A DNA stretch of 64,000 bases from the NCBI RefSeq assembly GCF_002860285.1, contig NZ_PGVF01000014.1, forward strand, positions 1 through 64,000, read 5' to 3'. Positions 18,221 through 26,653 of the stretch are shown piece after piece (the stretch's first letter is position 1; each line of letters opens with the position of its first letter). Under the pieces are notes generated by a model. That model worked only from the letters and a program-made list of their open reading frames with translations, made no database searches and was not told the DNA's origin. Made by a program: the position numbers and the translations under genes. Source of the stretch: Bacillus sp. M6-12. Its GTDB lineage: Bacteria > Bacillota > Bacilli > Bacillales > DSM-1321.

Positions 18221-18348
18221 AGAAGGCTCCTTTCAACTGAGAGGGCTTCCTAATGGAGGCTAAAACTTCGAACTGAATTGAATATTTTTCTAAATCCGAG
18301 GATTACGGTATAATTTATATTACAAAAACATTATAAAGGCGTGATTAT

Positions 18349-19233
18349 TTGGCTGAGGTTTTACCACTTAAAAAGCAGCATCGTAAATTAACCCCAATTA
18401 AAATAGTTCAGAGGGCGATATTAATTACGATTGGTGCATTGTTAATGGCAACAGGATTGGAAATCTTTTTGGTTCCAAACAATGTAATTGATGGAGGCGT
18501 AACTGGTATATCGATTATGCTTTCCCATATAACGGGAATGAAACTCGGTATCTTTCTATTTCTTCTAAATTTACCATTCGTCTATCTTGGATATAAACAG
18601 TTTGGGAAAACCTTTGCGATTTCGACGATCTACGGTATTATTATGCTCTCTATTTTTGCTACTTACTTTCACCCGATTCCGCCATTTACTGAAGACATTC
18701 TTTTGGCTACCATTTTTGGAGGGATTTTCTTAGGTATAGGAGTTGGTTTGGTTATTCGTAACGGAGGTGCGTTGGATGGTACGGAAGTACTTTCTATTGT
18801 ACTTACAAAAAAATTGCCTTTTTCCGTTGGCGAAATTGTAATGTTCATGAACTTATTCATCCTGGGTTCTGCAGGTTTTGTTTATACATGGGACCGTGCA
18901 ATGTATTCTATTCTTGCTTATGTAGTTGCTGCAAAAGCCATTGATATTGTGGTTACCGGAATGGAAGAGTCAAAATCAGTCTGGATCATTAGTGATGAAG
19001 CAACAGAGATAGGCGATACAATAACCCATCGGCTGGGACGGGGAGTAACTTACCTGTATGGGGAAGGAGCCTTTACCGGGGATGATAAGAAAGTTATTTT
19101 CTGTATAATCACAAGGCTCGAAGAATCCAAACTTACTACAATTGTTGAAGAAATCGATCCTTCGGCCTTCCTTGCAATAGCAGATATTTCGGAAGTGCGT
19201 GGAGGACGGTTTAAAAAGAGAAGTATCCATTAA
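18349..19233 (+). CDS. YitT family membrane protein (DUF161/DUF2179)
   Basis: 294 residues from TTG 18349, with AAAGG nine bases upstream. Five or six membrane helices in residues 20-195, with GLEIFLVPNNVIDGGVTGIS near 41 and GGALDGTEVLS near 142 typical of YitT proteins, then a cytoplasmic DUF2179 domain at about 205-285 (LGRGVTYLYGEGAFTG). Bacillus genomes hold several paralogues (YitT, YpjC, YqfU, YvjA, YxkD); function unknown, one yeast-like transport role suggested elsewhere. TATAAT at 18309-18314 may be its -10. Confidence 0.88.
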   Translation: MAEVLPLKKQHRKLTPIKIVQRAILITIGALLMATGLEIFLVPNNVIDGGVTGISIMLSHITGMKLGIFLFLLNLPFVYLGYKQFGKTFAISTIYGIIMLSIFATYFHPIPPFTEDILLATIFGGIFLGIGVGLVIRNGGALDGTEVLSIVLTKKLPFSVGEIVMFMNLFILGSAGFVYTWDRAMYSILAYVVAAKAIDIVVTGMEESKSVWIISDEATEIGDTITHRLGRGVTYLYGEGAFTGDDKKVIFCIITRLEESKLTTIVEEIDPSAFLAIADISEVRGGRFKKRSIH

Positions 19234-19253
19234 AATGGGAAATAAGTATTAAG

Positions 19254-19285
19254 AGTCAGCATAGTTTTTATGCTGGCTTTTTTTG
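19254..19285 (+). terminator. Terminator of the yitT-family gene
   Basis: AGTCAGCAT and ATGCTGGCT pair (one G-U) and are followed by seven T. Confidence 0.85.
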
Positions 19286-19456
19286 TTTAAGAAAAAATTC
19301 TAAGCCGCAAGTTAAAGGAAAATAAAGCAATGATATAGAAAAACTCCATCGCTTTTGCTGCTATAATTTGTAATTTTATAAAAATTTGAAACCAAGCCCC
19401 TATAATATACGTCTAATGTTTGTATGAGCAGTTAAAAGAGAGACGGGGTAAGGCGA

Positions 19457-19864
19457 TTGAAGAAAATAGCATATGTTTTTGTTGCAGCTCTTTTTTTTAT
19501 AGGTGTATTCTCAAGCCAGATTGTTGAAGCTGTTTCGGAATATAGTTCTGAGAAAGAAGTAAACTATACAGGTGAAAAGGATCCTAACAAAATTCGAAAG
19601 ATATATAGAATGCATGAAGACATTAAAAATGGTGACATTAAGCCAATTAAGATTACTCCAAGTGAACACAAAAAAATAACACAATACAAATATAACATTC
19701 CAAATAAGAAAACTGGCTGTATTCGATTCGTTCAAATTACGTCTGAAGGGGATCCGTATGCAGTAACCGATTACCAATTAAAAGGTGAGAATATTTATTA
19801 CCGTCAGGATTATAAAGATCCAAGCATACGGCAAATAGTTCAAGAGGAGTATTGTAAGATGTGA
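19457..19864 (+). CDS. Small secreted protein of unknown function
   Basis: 135 residues starting at TTG 19457 after GGGGTAAGGCGA. Residues 1-25 form a signal peptide (KKIAYVFVAALFFIGVFSS, cleavage probably after VEA). The mature part is about 110 residues, Lys/Tyr-rich, with two cysteines, one near residue 88 and one third from the end, that could form a disulfide. No family recognised. It starts a run of three small membrane or secreted genes on the same strand (19457-20840). Confidence 0.7.
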   Translation: MKKIAYVFVAALFFIGVFSSQIVEAVSEYSSEKEVNYTGEKDPNKIRKIYRMHEDIKNGDIKPIKITPSEHKKITQYKYNIPNKKTGCIRFVQITSEGDPYAVTDYQLKGENIYYRQDYKDPSIRQIVQEEYCKM

Positions 19865-19934
19865 GAATGGGATAAAGGTTTCAAATTTATTTATCTTGGA
19901 AATAACACTGAAAAAGTCCTTGGAGGAAGAAGCA

Positions 19935-20345
19935 GTGGAGCATCTAAGATATTTTATCATTAAGACCATTGTGTCATTTTCAAGTGTTTTGTTAATTTTA
20001 TTGCTGCTTACCAAGTTTTCTGTCATTGAAATTTCAAGCTTAGCTTTAATCTATTCGATTGTTGGGTATCTATTAATTGACATTTTAATCATACCTAGAA
20101 TCGGGGAAATGATTGCTGTCCCTTTTAATTTCTTTACTTCATTTTTAGTTTTTGGCATCGGCTTAGATACTTTAGGTCTAAATAAAATTATTGTTCCCTG
20201 TTTAATTATTTCTCTTTTGCTTAGTGGAAATGAGTATCTTTTTTATATATGGTACGGGCAATCAAGACAATCTGCTATTAGACAGAAAAGAGTAGTGCTG
20301 CTTCATTCAAAATCTAAAGCAGTTCTTTTTTCCATCACATCATAA
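19935..20345 (+). CDS. DUF2512 (YndM-like) membrane protein
   Basis: 136 residues from GTG 19935; GGAGG at 19922-19926 is eight bases upstream, while the in-frame ATG at 19896 has no such site. Four membrane helices; VEHLRYFIIK at the start and DILIIPRIGEMIA near residue 50 match the YndM pattern (KHLKAL..., DLFILPRIGN). Function unknown. Confidence 0.78.
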   Translation: MEHLRYFIIKTIVSFSSVLLILLLLTKFSVIEISSLALIYSIVGYLLIDILIIPRIGEMIAVPFNFFTSFLVFGIGLDTLGLNKIIVPCLIISLLLSGNEYLFYIWYGQSRQSAIRQKRVVLLHSKSKAVLFSITS

Positions 20346-20393
20346 TTCCCGAAGAAGTGGGCATGGTAAGGAAAATGAATGAGGGGATACCAG

Positions 20394-20840
20394 ATGGTTT
20401 TAAGCATTGTCATAGGCTTTATCTTACCATGTTTAGTAGGAGTTTACCTTTTTATCAAAAATCCGAAGCTGATGATACTTTTTGTACCAGTTGGCATTGC
20501 AACATCTTTTTTAATTAACGGTATTGGTTTCACCTACTTCTGGAAATTAAATCACACTTATAAGGAAATGTTTTTAGCAGCTATGCCTTTTAATTTAGGT
20601 TTATTCCCTGTATTAGGCTGTTTATTTGTAGCCTCTATCCAATATAACAAGGTAAATAAATGGTGGGCGTTCCTGCTTTTTACTATTGTTACTACTCTTT
20701 TCGAATTGTTTGCCGTTATTAGGGATCAAGTAACATACCGGAATGGCTGGAATATATTTTGGACTGGGATAAGTTATTTGGTCGCTTACATTATAGCCTA
20801 TACTTATTATAAGATTGCCCGCAGATATAATTTGATTTAA
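20394..20840 (+). CDS. CBO0543-like four/five-helix membrane protein
   Basis: 148 residues from ATG 20394, with GAGGGG seven bases upstream; ATG 20379 with AAGGA is an alternative. Five hydrophobic helices and short loops. The pattern FELFAVIRDQVTYRNGWNIFW near residue 107 resembles CBO0543-family proteins of spore formers, for which no function is known. It lies 48 bases after the YndM-like gene, so co-transcription is likely. Confidence 0.7.
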   Translation: MVLSIVIGFILPCLVGVYLFIKNPKLMILFVPVGIATSFLINGIGFTYFWKLNHTYKEMFLAAMPFNLGLFPVLGCLFVASIQYNKVNKWWAFLLFTIVTTLFELFAVIRDQVTYRNGWNIFWTGISYLVAYIIAYTYYKIARRYNLI

Positions 20841-21010
20841 GTGCATATAAACTTTCTGGAAAATGACAGCCGGAAAAACTTTTTAGAGATACTACGTATG
20901 CTCAAATTGCCAAAGATTCAGCTGGATTTTATAAGTAAATCCAATCTGTACTGTATAGCGGCGACTATTACTAACAAAAAACAGGGATAAAATCATCCCT
21001 GTTAATCATT

Positions 21011-21202
21011 TTAAAGTGTGCATGCTTTTTGTGGTTTTAAAGGTCTTCTTACCAGTTCTCCACCGCAATTGGGGCAAACATTATTCATTTCTACAGTGCA
21101 AGAAGCGCAAAATGTACATTCGTGGACACATATATATGCTGGAGTATGATCCTCAATCTTAGAGTTACAACGTTCACACTTTTCTCTCATTTCTAAAGCC
21201 AT
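21011..21202 (-). CDS. DUF1272 small zinc-binding protein
   Basis: 63 residues. Six to eight cysteines in pairs: CERC near 8-11, CVHECTFCASC in the middle and CPNC near 43-46, a double zinc-ribbon layout typical of DUF1272. ATG 21202 has AAAGGGGA ten bases upstream; a longer frame from 21250 runs through that site. Single gene; partners unknown. Confidence 0.85.
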   Translation of the reverse strand: MALEMREKCERCNSKIEDHTPAYICVHECTFCASCTVEMNNVCPNCGGELVRRPLKPQKACTL

Positions 21203-21250
21203 AATAGTAAGTTCCCCTTTCAAGTATTTTCCATAGGAGAAATATAACAT

Positions 21251-21545
21251 TTTTATTTACTTTAATTAAGGGACAGTTTGAAAATTAATGATGAGTACAG
21301 ATCGCGGATAAGACAAAAAATAAAACTTCGCCTCAGTAAAAAATCTTCAGGTAGGAGACATTGTAATGTTTTCAGTTATGGGAAGATTTGATTGTTATGA
21401 AAAACTTAAAAAAACGGTAAGCTGCCATGGTCAAAGATGAACCTTTGACTTTCTATGTACAACAAAAAAACCCGCCATGATATCGTCTTGGCTGCCGGTT
21501 ATTCACCAGATACCAACGATCATTTAACGGGTTTTGGATAGCTGA
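21251..21545. other. Intergenic region 3' of tRNA-Arg
   Basis: Contains a long imperfect hairpin, AAAACCCG near 21467 with CGGGTTTT near 21526, that could terminate the tRNA transcript. A 24-codon frame at about 21366 with GGAG upstream is not strong enough to call. Confidence 0.4.
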
Positions 21546-21619
21546 CGTCCCAGATAGGAGTCGAACCTACGACCTACAGCTTAGGAGGCTGTCGCTCTAT
21601 CCTGCTGAGCTACTGGGAC
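21546..21619 (-). tRNA. tRNA-Arg (anticodon CCT)
   Basis: Folds as a complete cloverleaf on the minus strand: acceptor GTCCCAG/CTGGGAC, D-arm with AGCTCAGCAGGATAGAGC, anticodon stem ACAGC/GCTGT around CTCCTAA, and T-arm with GGTTCGACTCC. Reads AGG codons. CCA is not encoded. Confidence 0.95.
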
Positions 21620-21750
21620 ATATAATAAATAAGACAAATTCAATTATATATTGTTTAAGCCATTAATTCAAGGGGAATTTCATGATATTTTTTGGATTGA
21701 ATCCCTTATAGAAATAAATTTTGGAACTGTAAAGGAAAATTTAATTTAAA

Positions 21751-22252
21751 ATAAGGCTAAAAATAGCTTCAATTGAAGATGCAAAAAATATTGCTGCTGT
21801 ACATGTTGATAGCTGGAAAACCACATATATGAATATAGTTCCATTCGAATACTTAGGGTCACTTTCTTACGATGATAGAATTAAAATGTGGCAAGGAATT
21901 CTTTCGAAGGGCACTCTTGTGTATGCTGCTGAAAACTCAGAAGGACAAATTGTTGGTTTTGCAAATGGAGGCAAGGAGCGTACTGGGGAATTTAACGGAG
22001 ACTGCGGAGAGCTGTTTGCTGTTTATATAAAAAATGGGGATTGGGAGAAGATTAGTGAACAAAGTAATGGGCGATTTAATAATTGATAATTTCAGGAATA
22101 TGATTGTTTGGGTTTTAAAGGATAATCCTTCCCGGTACTTTTATGAAAACTTGGGCGGACAACAAATAGGCCAGGAAACAGTTGAAATCGGCGGGGAATA
22201 CTTTGAAGAAATTGCTTATAAAATACCTCTGCATGCTGCATCCATAGGGTAA
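21751..22252 (+). pseudogene. GNAT family N-acetyltransferase, broken
   Basis: The reading frame from 21751 encodes IEDAKNIAAVHVDSWKTTY and LSYDDRIKMWQ, a typical GNAT N-terminus (PaiA/YjcK-like). The first codon is ATA where ATG is expected, with AAAGGAA upstream. After GELFAVYIKN (about 22033) the frame fails; the acetyl-CoA loop MGIGRRLVNKVM and the C-terminus NPSRYFYENLGG continue in another frame from 22034 to TAA 22252. Several codons between the two parts also seem to be missing. Two independent lesions argue for a pseudogene. Confidence 0.8.
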
Positions 22253-22279
22253 TGGAACAGATCTAAAAGGAAGTCCTTT

Positions 22280-22320
22280 TTAAAAGATCCTCCTGTCAGG
22301 ATGGCAGGAGGATCTTTTAA
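22280..22320. terminator. Bidirectional terminator, GNAT pseudogene / mtnK
   Basis: 16-base perfect arms (TTAAAAGATCCTCCTG and its complement) around a nine-base loop, ending two bases before the mtnK stop. Confidence 0.9.
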
Positions 22321-22322
22321 GT

Positions 22323-23510
22323 TTACAAAATGCCTTTTATCAATTGAAGAGCATCGTCTATATTTATTAAATGCTTTCTTCCTGTCATCAATTTTTTCCC
22401 CAGCTCAATTGCTTTTTTCTTGGCGGAGATTCTCCTGCCGTTATCCTCAACTCCATCCAGATCCTTTACGTGCGAAAGACCAATGCTGCGGCGGATCAGT
22501 TCACACCCTGCAAATCCAAGAGCATCCTGGAAGCTTTTATTAAGAATAAATTCAAGGTATCCCTCTGTTCCTGCAAAGGGGTCTTGATTATCTTCATTCC
22601 ATAGTATTGTGTAATGGTCCTGGAATGTTTCCCACGCCTGTTGAACGTGGCTGTATATGTCTTCCCGGTATTCAGGTTCACGGGCAATGGCCTGGAAAAT
22701 AAGGTTGGCTAAATATTGTCCGATATCAAAACCGATTGGCCCGTAAAAAGCGAATTCCGGGTCAATTACTTTTGTCTCTGTACTGCTTGCAAAAATGCTT
22801 CCTGTATGCAAATCTCCATGGAGGAGAGCTTCTTGTTCAGTAATAAAGCACTTTTTTAATTTAGCCGCTTCCAGCTGAACGGCACCATCATTCCAAAGTT
22901 GCTGGACGGCATCTGTAAGTTCATTTTCAAAGTCATTCGTTTCACTGTCAAAGAAAGGGTCAGTGAAAACAAGGTCTTCGGTTATTTTACATAGTTCAGG
23001 GTTGGTGAAATTTTTGGCCCATTCTTTTTTCTTGCCGTGTCCAAGCCCATAATCTGAAGTATGGAACAAGGTCTTTGCCAAATACTCGCCAATATGTCTG
23101 GAAAGCAGCGGATAGTTTTCTCCTGAAATCAGGCCTGTTCTCGCTATCGTTAAATGGGATAAATCTTCCATCACTGTAACCGCAAGGCGCTCATCGGAAT
23201 AATACACTTTTGGAACCAGGTCAGGTGCATAGCTTCCGAAAATTTGCAGTGCGTTGGCCTCAATGACGGCACGCTTCAAAGTCAGCGGCCAGCTCTCGCC
23301 TACCACTTTTGCATACGGAAGAGCCTGTTTAATGATAATCCCCTTTTTTGAAAGATGGTCTGTTATATGAAAAACATAATTCAAATTGCCGTCACCGATT
23401 TCCTGGCACTCAAGCACACTTGTTTTCTCAAATAGTCCTAATCTTCTGGCCAGGGCAACTGCTGTTTCTGAAGTTAATGGCTCATAGCCTTGTATTGTAT
23501 TGACTGACAT
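22323..23510 (-). CDS. mtnK: 5-methylthioribose kinase MtnK
   Basis: 395 residues, APH-like kinase fold. It phosphorylates 5-methylthioribose to the 1-phosphate in the methionine salvage pathway. Motifs: the Brenner-type catalytic HGDLHTGSIF near residue 230, and the DPEFAFYGP metal-binding segment near 250, with GDGNLNYVFHI near 45 as the nucleotide loop. It is preceded by a SAM riboswitch on the same strand. In B. subtilis mtnA follows mtnK; here the transcript ends right after mtnK at a strong terminator. Confidence 0.96.
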   Translation of the reverse strand: MSVNTIQGYEPLTSETAVALARRLGLFEKTSVLECQEIGDGNLNYVFHITDHLSKKGIIIKQALPYAKVVGESWPLTLKRAVIEANALQIFGSYAPDLVPKVYYSDERLAVTVMEDLSHLTIARTGLISGENYPLLSRHIGEYLAKTLFHTSDYGLGHGKKKEWAKNFTNPELCKITEDLVFTDPFFDSETNDFENELTDAVQQLWNDGAVQLEAAKLKKCFITEQEALLHGDLHTGSIFASSTETKVIDPEFAFYGPIGFDIGQYLANLIFQAIAREPEYREDIYSHVQQAWETFQDHYTILWNEDNQDPFAGTEGYLEFILNKSFQDALGFAGCELIRRSIGLSHVKDLDGVEDNGRRISAKKKAIELGKKLMTGRKHLINIDDALQLIKGIL

Positions 23511-23555
23511 GTTTCATTCCTCCCTGAGTATTGGAGGCTCCTATTTAGGGCAAAT

Positions 23556-23587
23556 AGAAAAGCCTCTTTCGTGTAAAAAGAGGCTTG
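23556..23587 (-). terminator. SAM riboswitch terminator upstream of mtnK
   Basis: On the minus strand AAGCCTCTTT and AAAGAGGCTTTT pair around a short loop and are followed by T-rich sequence. Confidence 0.88.
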
Positions 23588-23600
23588 AAGCTGCAGTCTT

Positions 23601-23742
23601 CTCACCTCTTATCTGCCAGAAAGCATAGCTTTCTGATGGAATTAGCACCGTGCCTCTAAACTGCATATTCGCTGTTTAGAATGGATGGTCGGTTGCTGGG
23701 CTTCATCGGGCCAAGTCCCTCTGCCTGCTCTGGATAAGAGTA
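23601..23742 (-). promoter_or_regulatory. SAM-I (S-box) riboswitch controlling mtnK
   Basis: Minus-strand leader with S-box hallmarks: CTTATCCAGAGCAGGCAGAGG, then CCCGATGAAGCCCAGCAACC, GCACGGTGCTAATTCC and a closing GATAAGAG. SAM binding stabilises the aptamer and favours the terminator, so mtnK is made when SAM is low. Confidence 0.96.
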
Positions 23743-23800
23743 GTCTTACAATTTAGTTTTAAAAAAAATAGAAGGTATAACTTTTTTAATAAATACAAAT

Positions 23801-23925
23801 GTCTAGCTCCAGCACCCAGCCCCTCGAGGTCATAAGCCAATCGCTTCTGGAGGCAAAAAACGCCTTCCGCCAGCGCTTGTCTTATGCTTGTCGGAGCTAA
23901 CCAGGGCGCTTGCGCCTTTCTTACT
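23801..23925. repeat. Dispersed repeat family A, copy 1
   Basis: Starts TCTAGCTCCAGCACCCAGCC and ends GGGCGCTTGCGCCTTTC, with an internal TCGGAGCTA complement of the left end. End sequences recur at 29829-30025, reverse-complemented at 63645-63812, and as single-end fragments at 32868 and 43124. The middle differs between copies. Confidence 0.75.
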
Positions 23926-24020
23926 TACGAAGAATAATAGCAATTTTGAAAATAGATTGTCAACTGAATTTTGAAAAAAATTTCAGAAAATTCTTTTGTC
24001 GGGTAGGTAACCGTAACTTT

Positions 24021-24806
24021 TTATTTATAGAATTCAGGCCGTCTGTCCTGAAAGATCGGGATTTGCTTTCGGATATCAACAGACTGGGAGAAGTCAACGG
24101 AGGCAGTTAGAATTTCTTCACCTGTACCGGCTTCGGCAACAATTTCTCCCCACGGATCAATGATCATGGAATGGCCGGCAAACTCGTTATTCGGATCACT
24201 GCCAGACCGGTTGCAGGCTACAACAAAGCACTGGTTTTCAATAGCTCTCGTGATGAGCAGGGCACGCCAATGGGCAAGTCTTGCAAGCGGCCACTCGGCT
24301 GAAATGAACAGGACTTCAGCCCCCTTGGCAGTATGGGTACGGATCCACTCTGGAAAGCGGATATCATAACAAATAAAACCGGCACAAGGGATGTTCTCAA
24401 GTGTAAAATTCCCATCTGAGCTGCCTGGAAGGAGAAACTTATGCTCATCCATAAGCTTAAACAGATGCAGCTTGCTATATTGCTTAACAACTTCACCCGC
24501 TGAATTGACAACAAGAAGTGTATTTAAAACGCCATCATCTGTTTTGTTTGCCACCGAGCCTCCGACAAAGCTGACGTTGTATTGCTTGGCCCATTTTTTT
24601 AGTAATTCTAGCGTTACTTCTGCATGAGAGTCTGCGATTTCATCCAGTCTTGATAAGTCATATCCTGTAGTCCAAAGCTCAGGCAGTACAATCACATCAG
24701 GCTTCTCCGCCGCAGCCTGTTTAATTTTTTCCTCTGCATTTTGATAATTTTGGACGGGGCTGCCGAAAACAATGTCAAGTTGGATACATGCAATTTTCCA
24801 GATCAT
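24021..24806 (-). CDS. mtnU: Carbon-nitrogen hydrolase MtnU (omega-amidase type)
   Basis: 261 residues, nitrilase superfamily. The Glu-Lys-Cys triad is visible: E in VLPELWTTGYD near residue 42, K in YSKLHLF near 113, and C in AGFICYDIRFPE near 146. Next to a glutamine-linked transaminase gene (mtnE) it probably hydrolyses alpha-ketoglutaramate, drawing the last step of methionine salvage forward. Divergent from mtnE. No riboswitch precedes it in the 120-base gap. Confidence 0.9.
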   Translation of the reverse strand: MIWKIACIQLDIVFGSPVQNYQNAEEKIKQAAAEKPDVIVLPELWTTGYDLSRLDEIADSHAEVTLELLKKWAKQYNVSFVGGSVANKTDDGVLNTLLVVNSAGEVVKQYSKLHLFKLMDEHKFLLPGSSDGNFTLENIPCAGFICYDIRFPEWIRTHTAKGAEVLFISAEWPLARLAHWRALLITRAIENQCFVVACNRSGSDPNNEFAGHSMIIDPWGEIVAEAGTGEEILTASVDFSQSVDIRKQIPIFQDRRPEFYK

Positions 24807-24928
24807 TCTCTCTCCACCTTTTAATTTAAAATTATGTATTTATAGCCATACTACATTTTTTTCTTTACAACTATGATATTAACGATATATTATTTGTGAC
24901 TAGATTTTCAAGAAAATTTAAAAAGTAG

Positions 24929-26113
24929 GTGGACATTCTGAAAACATTTCCACAATCAGAACTTCTGACAAAATTGCCGAAGCAATTTTTTGCTTCACTT
25001 GTAGAAAAAGTTGGTAAAATCACTGCAGAAGGCCACGATGTGATTAACCTTGGCCAGGGTAATCCAGATCAGCCGACACCTGATCATATTGTTAAAAAAC
25101 TGCAGGAAGCAGCTGCAAATCCAGTAAATCATAGATATTCGCCGTTCCGGGGCCATATGTACTTTAAGGAGGCAGCCGCGGAATTCTATAAAAGGGAATA
25201 TGGGGTGACCGTAGATCCCGAAAAGGAAGTAGCAATTTTATTTGGCGGTAAAGCCGGGCTGGTTGAACTTCCCCAATGCCTGATGAATCCCGGGGATACA
25301 GCCCTTGTTCCTGATCCGGGATATCCGGATTATTGGTCAGGAATCGCCTTGGCTGCGGCAAAGATGGAATATTTGCCGTTAACAGAGGAAAATGGGTTTC
25401 TCCCAGATTATAAAAAAGTTGATTCTGAAGTACTTAATAGGGCAAAGCTATTATTCTTGAACTATCCAAACAACCCGACAGGCGCAATCGCCAATGAACA
25501 GTTTTTTCAGCAGACTGTAGAGTTGGCTGAAAAGCATGACCTTTGTGTAGTACATGACTTCGCATATGGATCAATAGGGTTTGACGGCAATAAACCAATA
25601 AGTTTCCTGGAAACGCCGGGTGCGAAAGATGTTGGTATAGAAATTTATACTCTATCAAAAACCTATAATATGGCAGGCTGGCGCGTCGGGTTTGCAGTAG
25701 GCAATGAAAGCGTGATCAGGGCAATTGAATTGCTGCAGGATCATTTGTATGTGGGCTTATTTTCTGCCGTTCAGGAGGCGGCAGCTGAGGCGTTGCTTGG
25801 TTCTCAGGATTGTGTTGAAGGGCTGGTGGAAATGTATGAAGCCAGAAGAAAAACATTTATTTCCGGACTGCAGGAAGCTGGCTGGAATGTAACTTCCCCT
25901 GCTGGGTCGTTTTTTGCATGGCTAAAGGTTCCTGATGGCTTTACTTCTGAAGAATTTTCGGATTACCTGCTTACAAAGGCTCACGTAGCGGTAGCTCCGG
26001 GAATCGGTTTTGGCCAGTATGGAGAGGGATATGTAAGGGCAGGGCTCCTTGCTTCAGAAGAACGGCTGCTGGAAGCTGTGAAAAGAATTAAAGGTTTGGA
26101 TATTTTTAAATGA
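24929..26113 (+). CDS. mtnE: Methionine salvage aminotransferase MtnE
   Basis: 394 residues, fold-type I PLP enzyme, class I/II. It converts 2-keto-4-methylthiobutyrate to methionine. Motifs: LGQGNPDQPTP near 39, NYPNNPTGA near 170, and the PLP lysine in TLSKTYNMAGWRVGF near 240. The start is uncertain: GTG 24929 is preceded by only a weak AGTAGG, which fits a start a few codons later (around CTG 24938) better; family members begin near the KTFPQSELLTKLP segment. No riboswitch in its short leader. Confidence 0.93.
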   Translation: MDILKTFPQSELLTKLPKQFFASLVEKVGKITAEGHDVINLGQGNPDQPTPDHIVKKLQEAAANPVNHRYSPFRGHMYFKEAAAEFYKREYGVTVDPEKEVAILFGGKAGLVELPQCLMNPGDTALVPDPGYPDYWSGIALAAAKMEYLPLTEENGFLPDYKKVDSEVLNRAKLLFLNYPNNPTGAIANEQFFQQTVELAEKHDLCVVHDFAYGSIGFDGNKPISFLETPGAKDVGIEIYTLSKTYNMAGWRVGFAVGNESVIRAIELLQDHLYVGLFSAVQEAAAEALLGSQDCVEGLVEMYEARRKTFISGLQEAGWNVTSPAGSFFAWLKVPDGFTSEEFSDYLLTKAHVAVAPGIGFGQYGEGYVRAGLLASEERLLEAVKRIKGLDIFK

Positions 26114-26262
26114 GCCTGAATGGACCAGAGTCACATTTTTCTGAAAAAATATTGACAGAATTTTTGTAAACTGTCATAATCCATAGTAATTTCACCACTG
26201 TGAGGTTAGTTAAACCTTCGTCAATTATTAATGAAACTGAAACCAATAAAATAATATTGCAT

Positions 26263-26412
26263 TTTCTTATCAAGAGCAGGTGGAGGGACTAGCCCGATGA
26301 AGCCCGGCAACCGACCGAATTCCATTTACGGATGGGGCGCAAAAAAGCGCCGGATGTAAAGATCCAAAAAGGCACGGTGCTAATTCTAGCAGCGGCAGCT
26401 GATAGATGAGAA
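26263..26412 (+). promoter_or_regulatory. SAM-I (S-box) riboswitch controlling mtnWXBD
   Basis: Contains TCTTATCAAGAGCAGGTGG, ACTAGCCCGATGAAGCCCGG, GGCACGGTGCTAATTC and the closing GATAGATGAG. P3 is long, with a GGCGC..GCGCC tip. Confidence 0.96.
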
Positions 26413-26423
26413 GATGGCTGATC

Positions 26424-26454
26424 AAAAGCCTCTTCTTGCTGAAGAGGTTTTTTT
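26424..26454 (+). terminator. SAM riboswitch terminator upstream of mtnW
   Basis: AAAAGCCTCTTC and GAAGAGGTTTTTTT pair around a five-base loop. Confidence 0.9.
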
Positions 26455-26560
26455 GTGGAAAAGGGGCGGAGCTGCACGATTGTCCGGTGCATGAAACTAT
26501 TGAAATGAAAATGCAGAATCACGTGGGAATTTTTAGCATTTAGCTTCGCTTTGTTCACAC
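26455..26560. repeat. Dispersed repeat family C, copy 1
   Basis: Begins GTGGAAAAGGGGCGGAGCTG directly after the riboswitch terminator. A second copy at 58703-58800 shares GGAAAAAGGGCGGAGCTGC and the later TTAGCNTCGCT segment, and it too starts right after a terminator. Confidence 0.6.
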
Positions 26561-26653
26561 CGCCTTTTTTGTGTTTGCATGTGCCAATTTCATGAAAGTT
26601 TTCAAAAAAAAACATATATGTTAAATAGCTAGAATGTTAGGAGGGGTCCAGAT

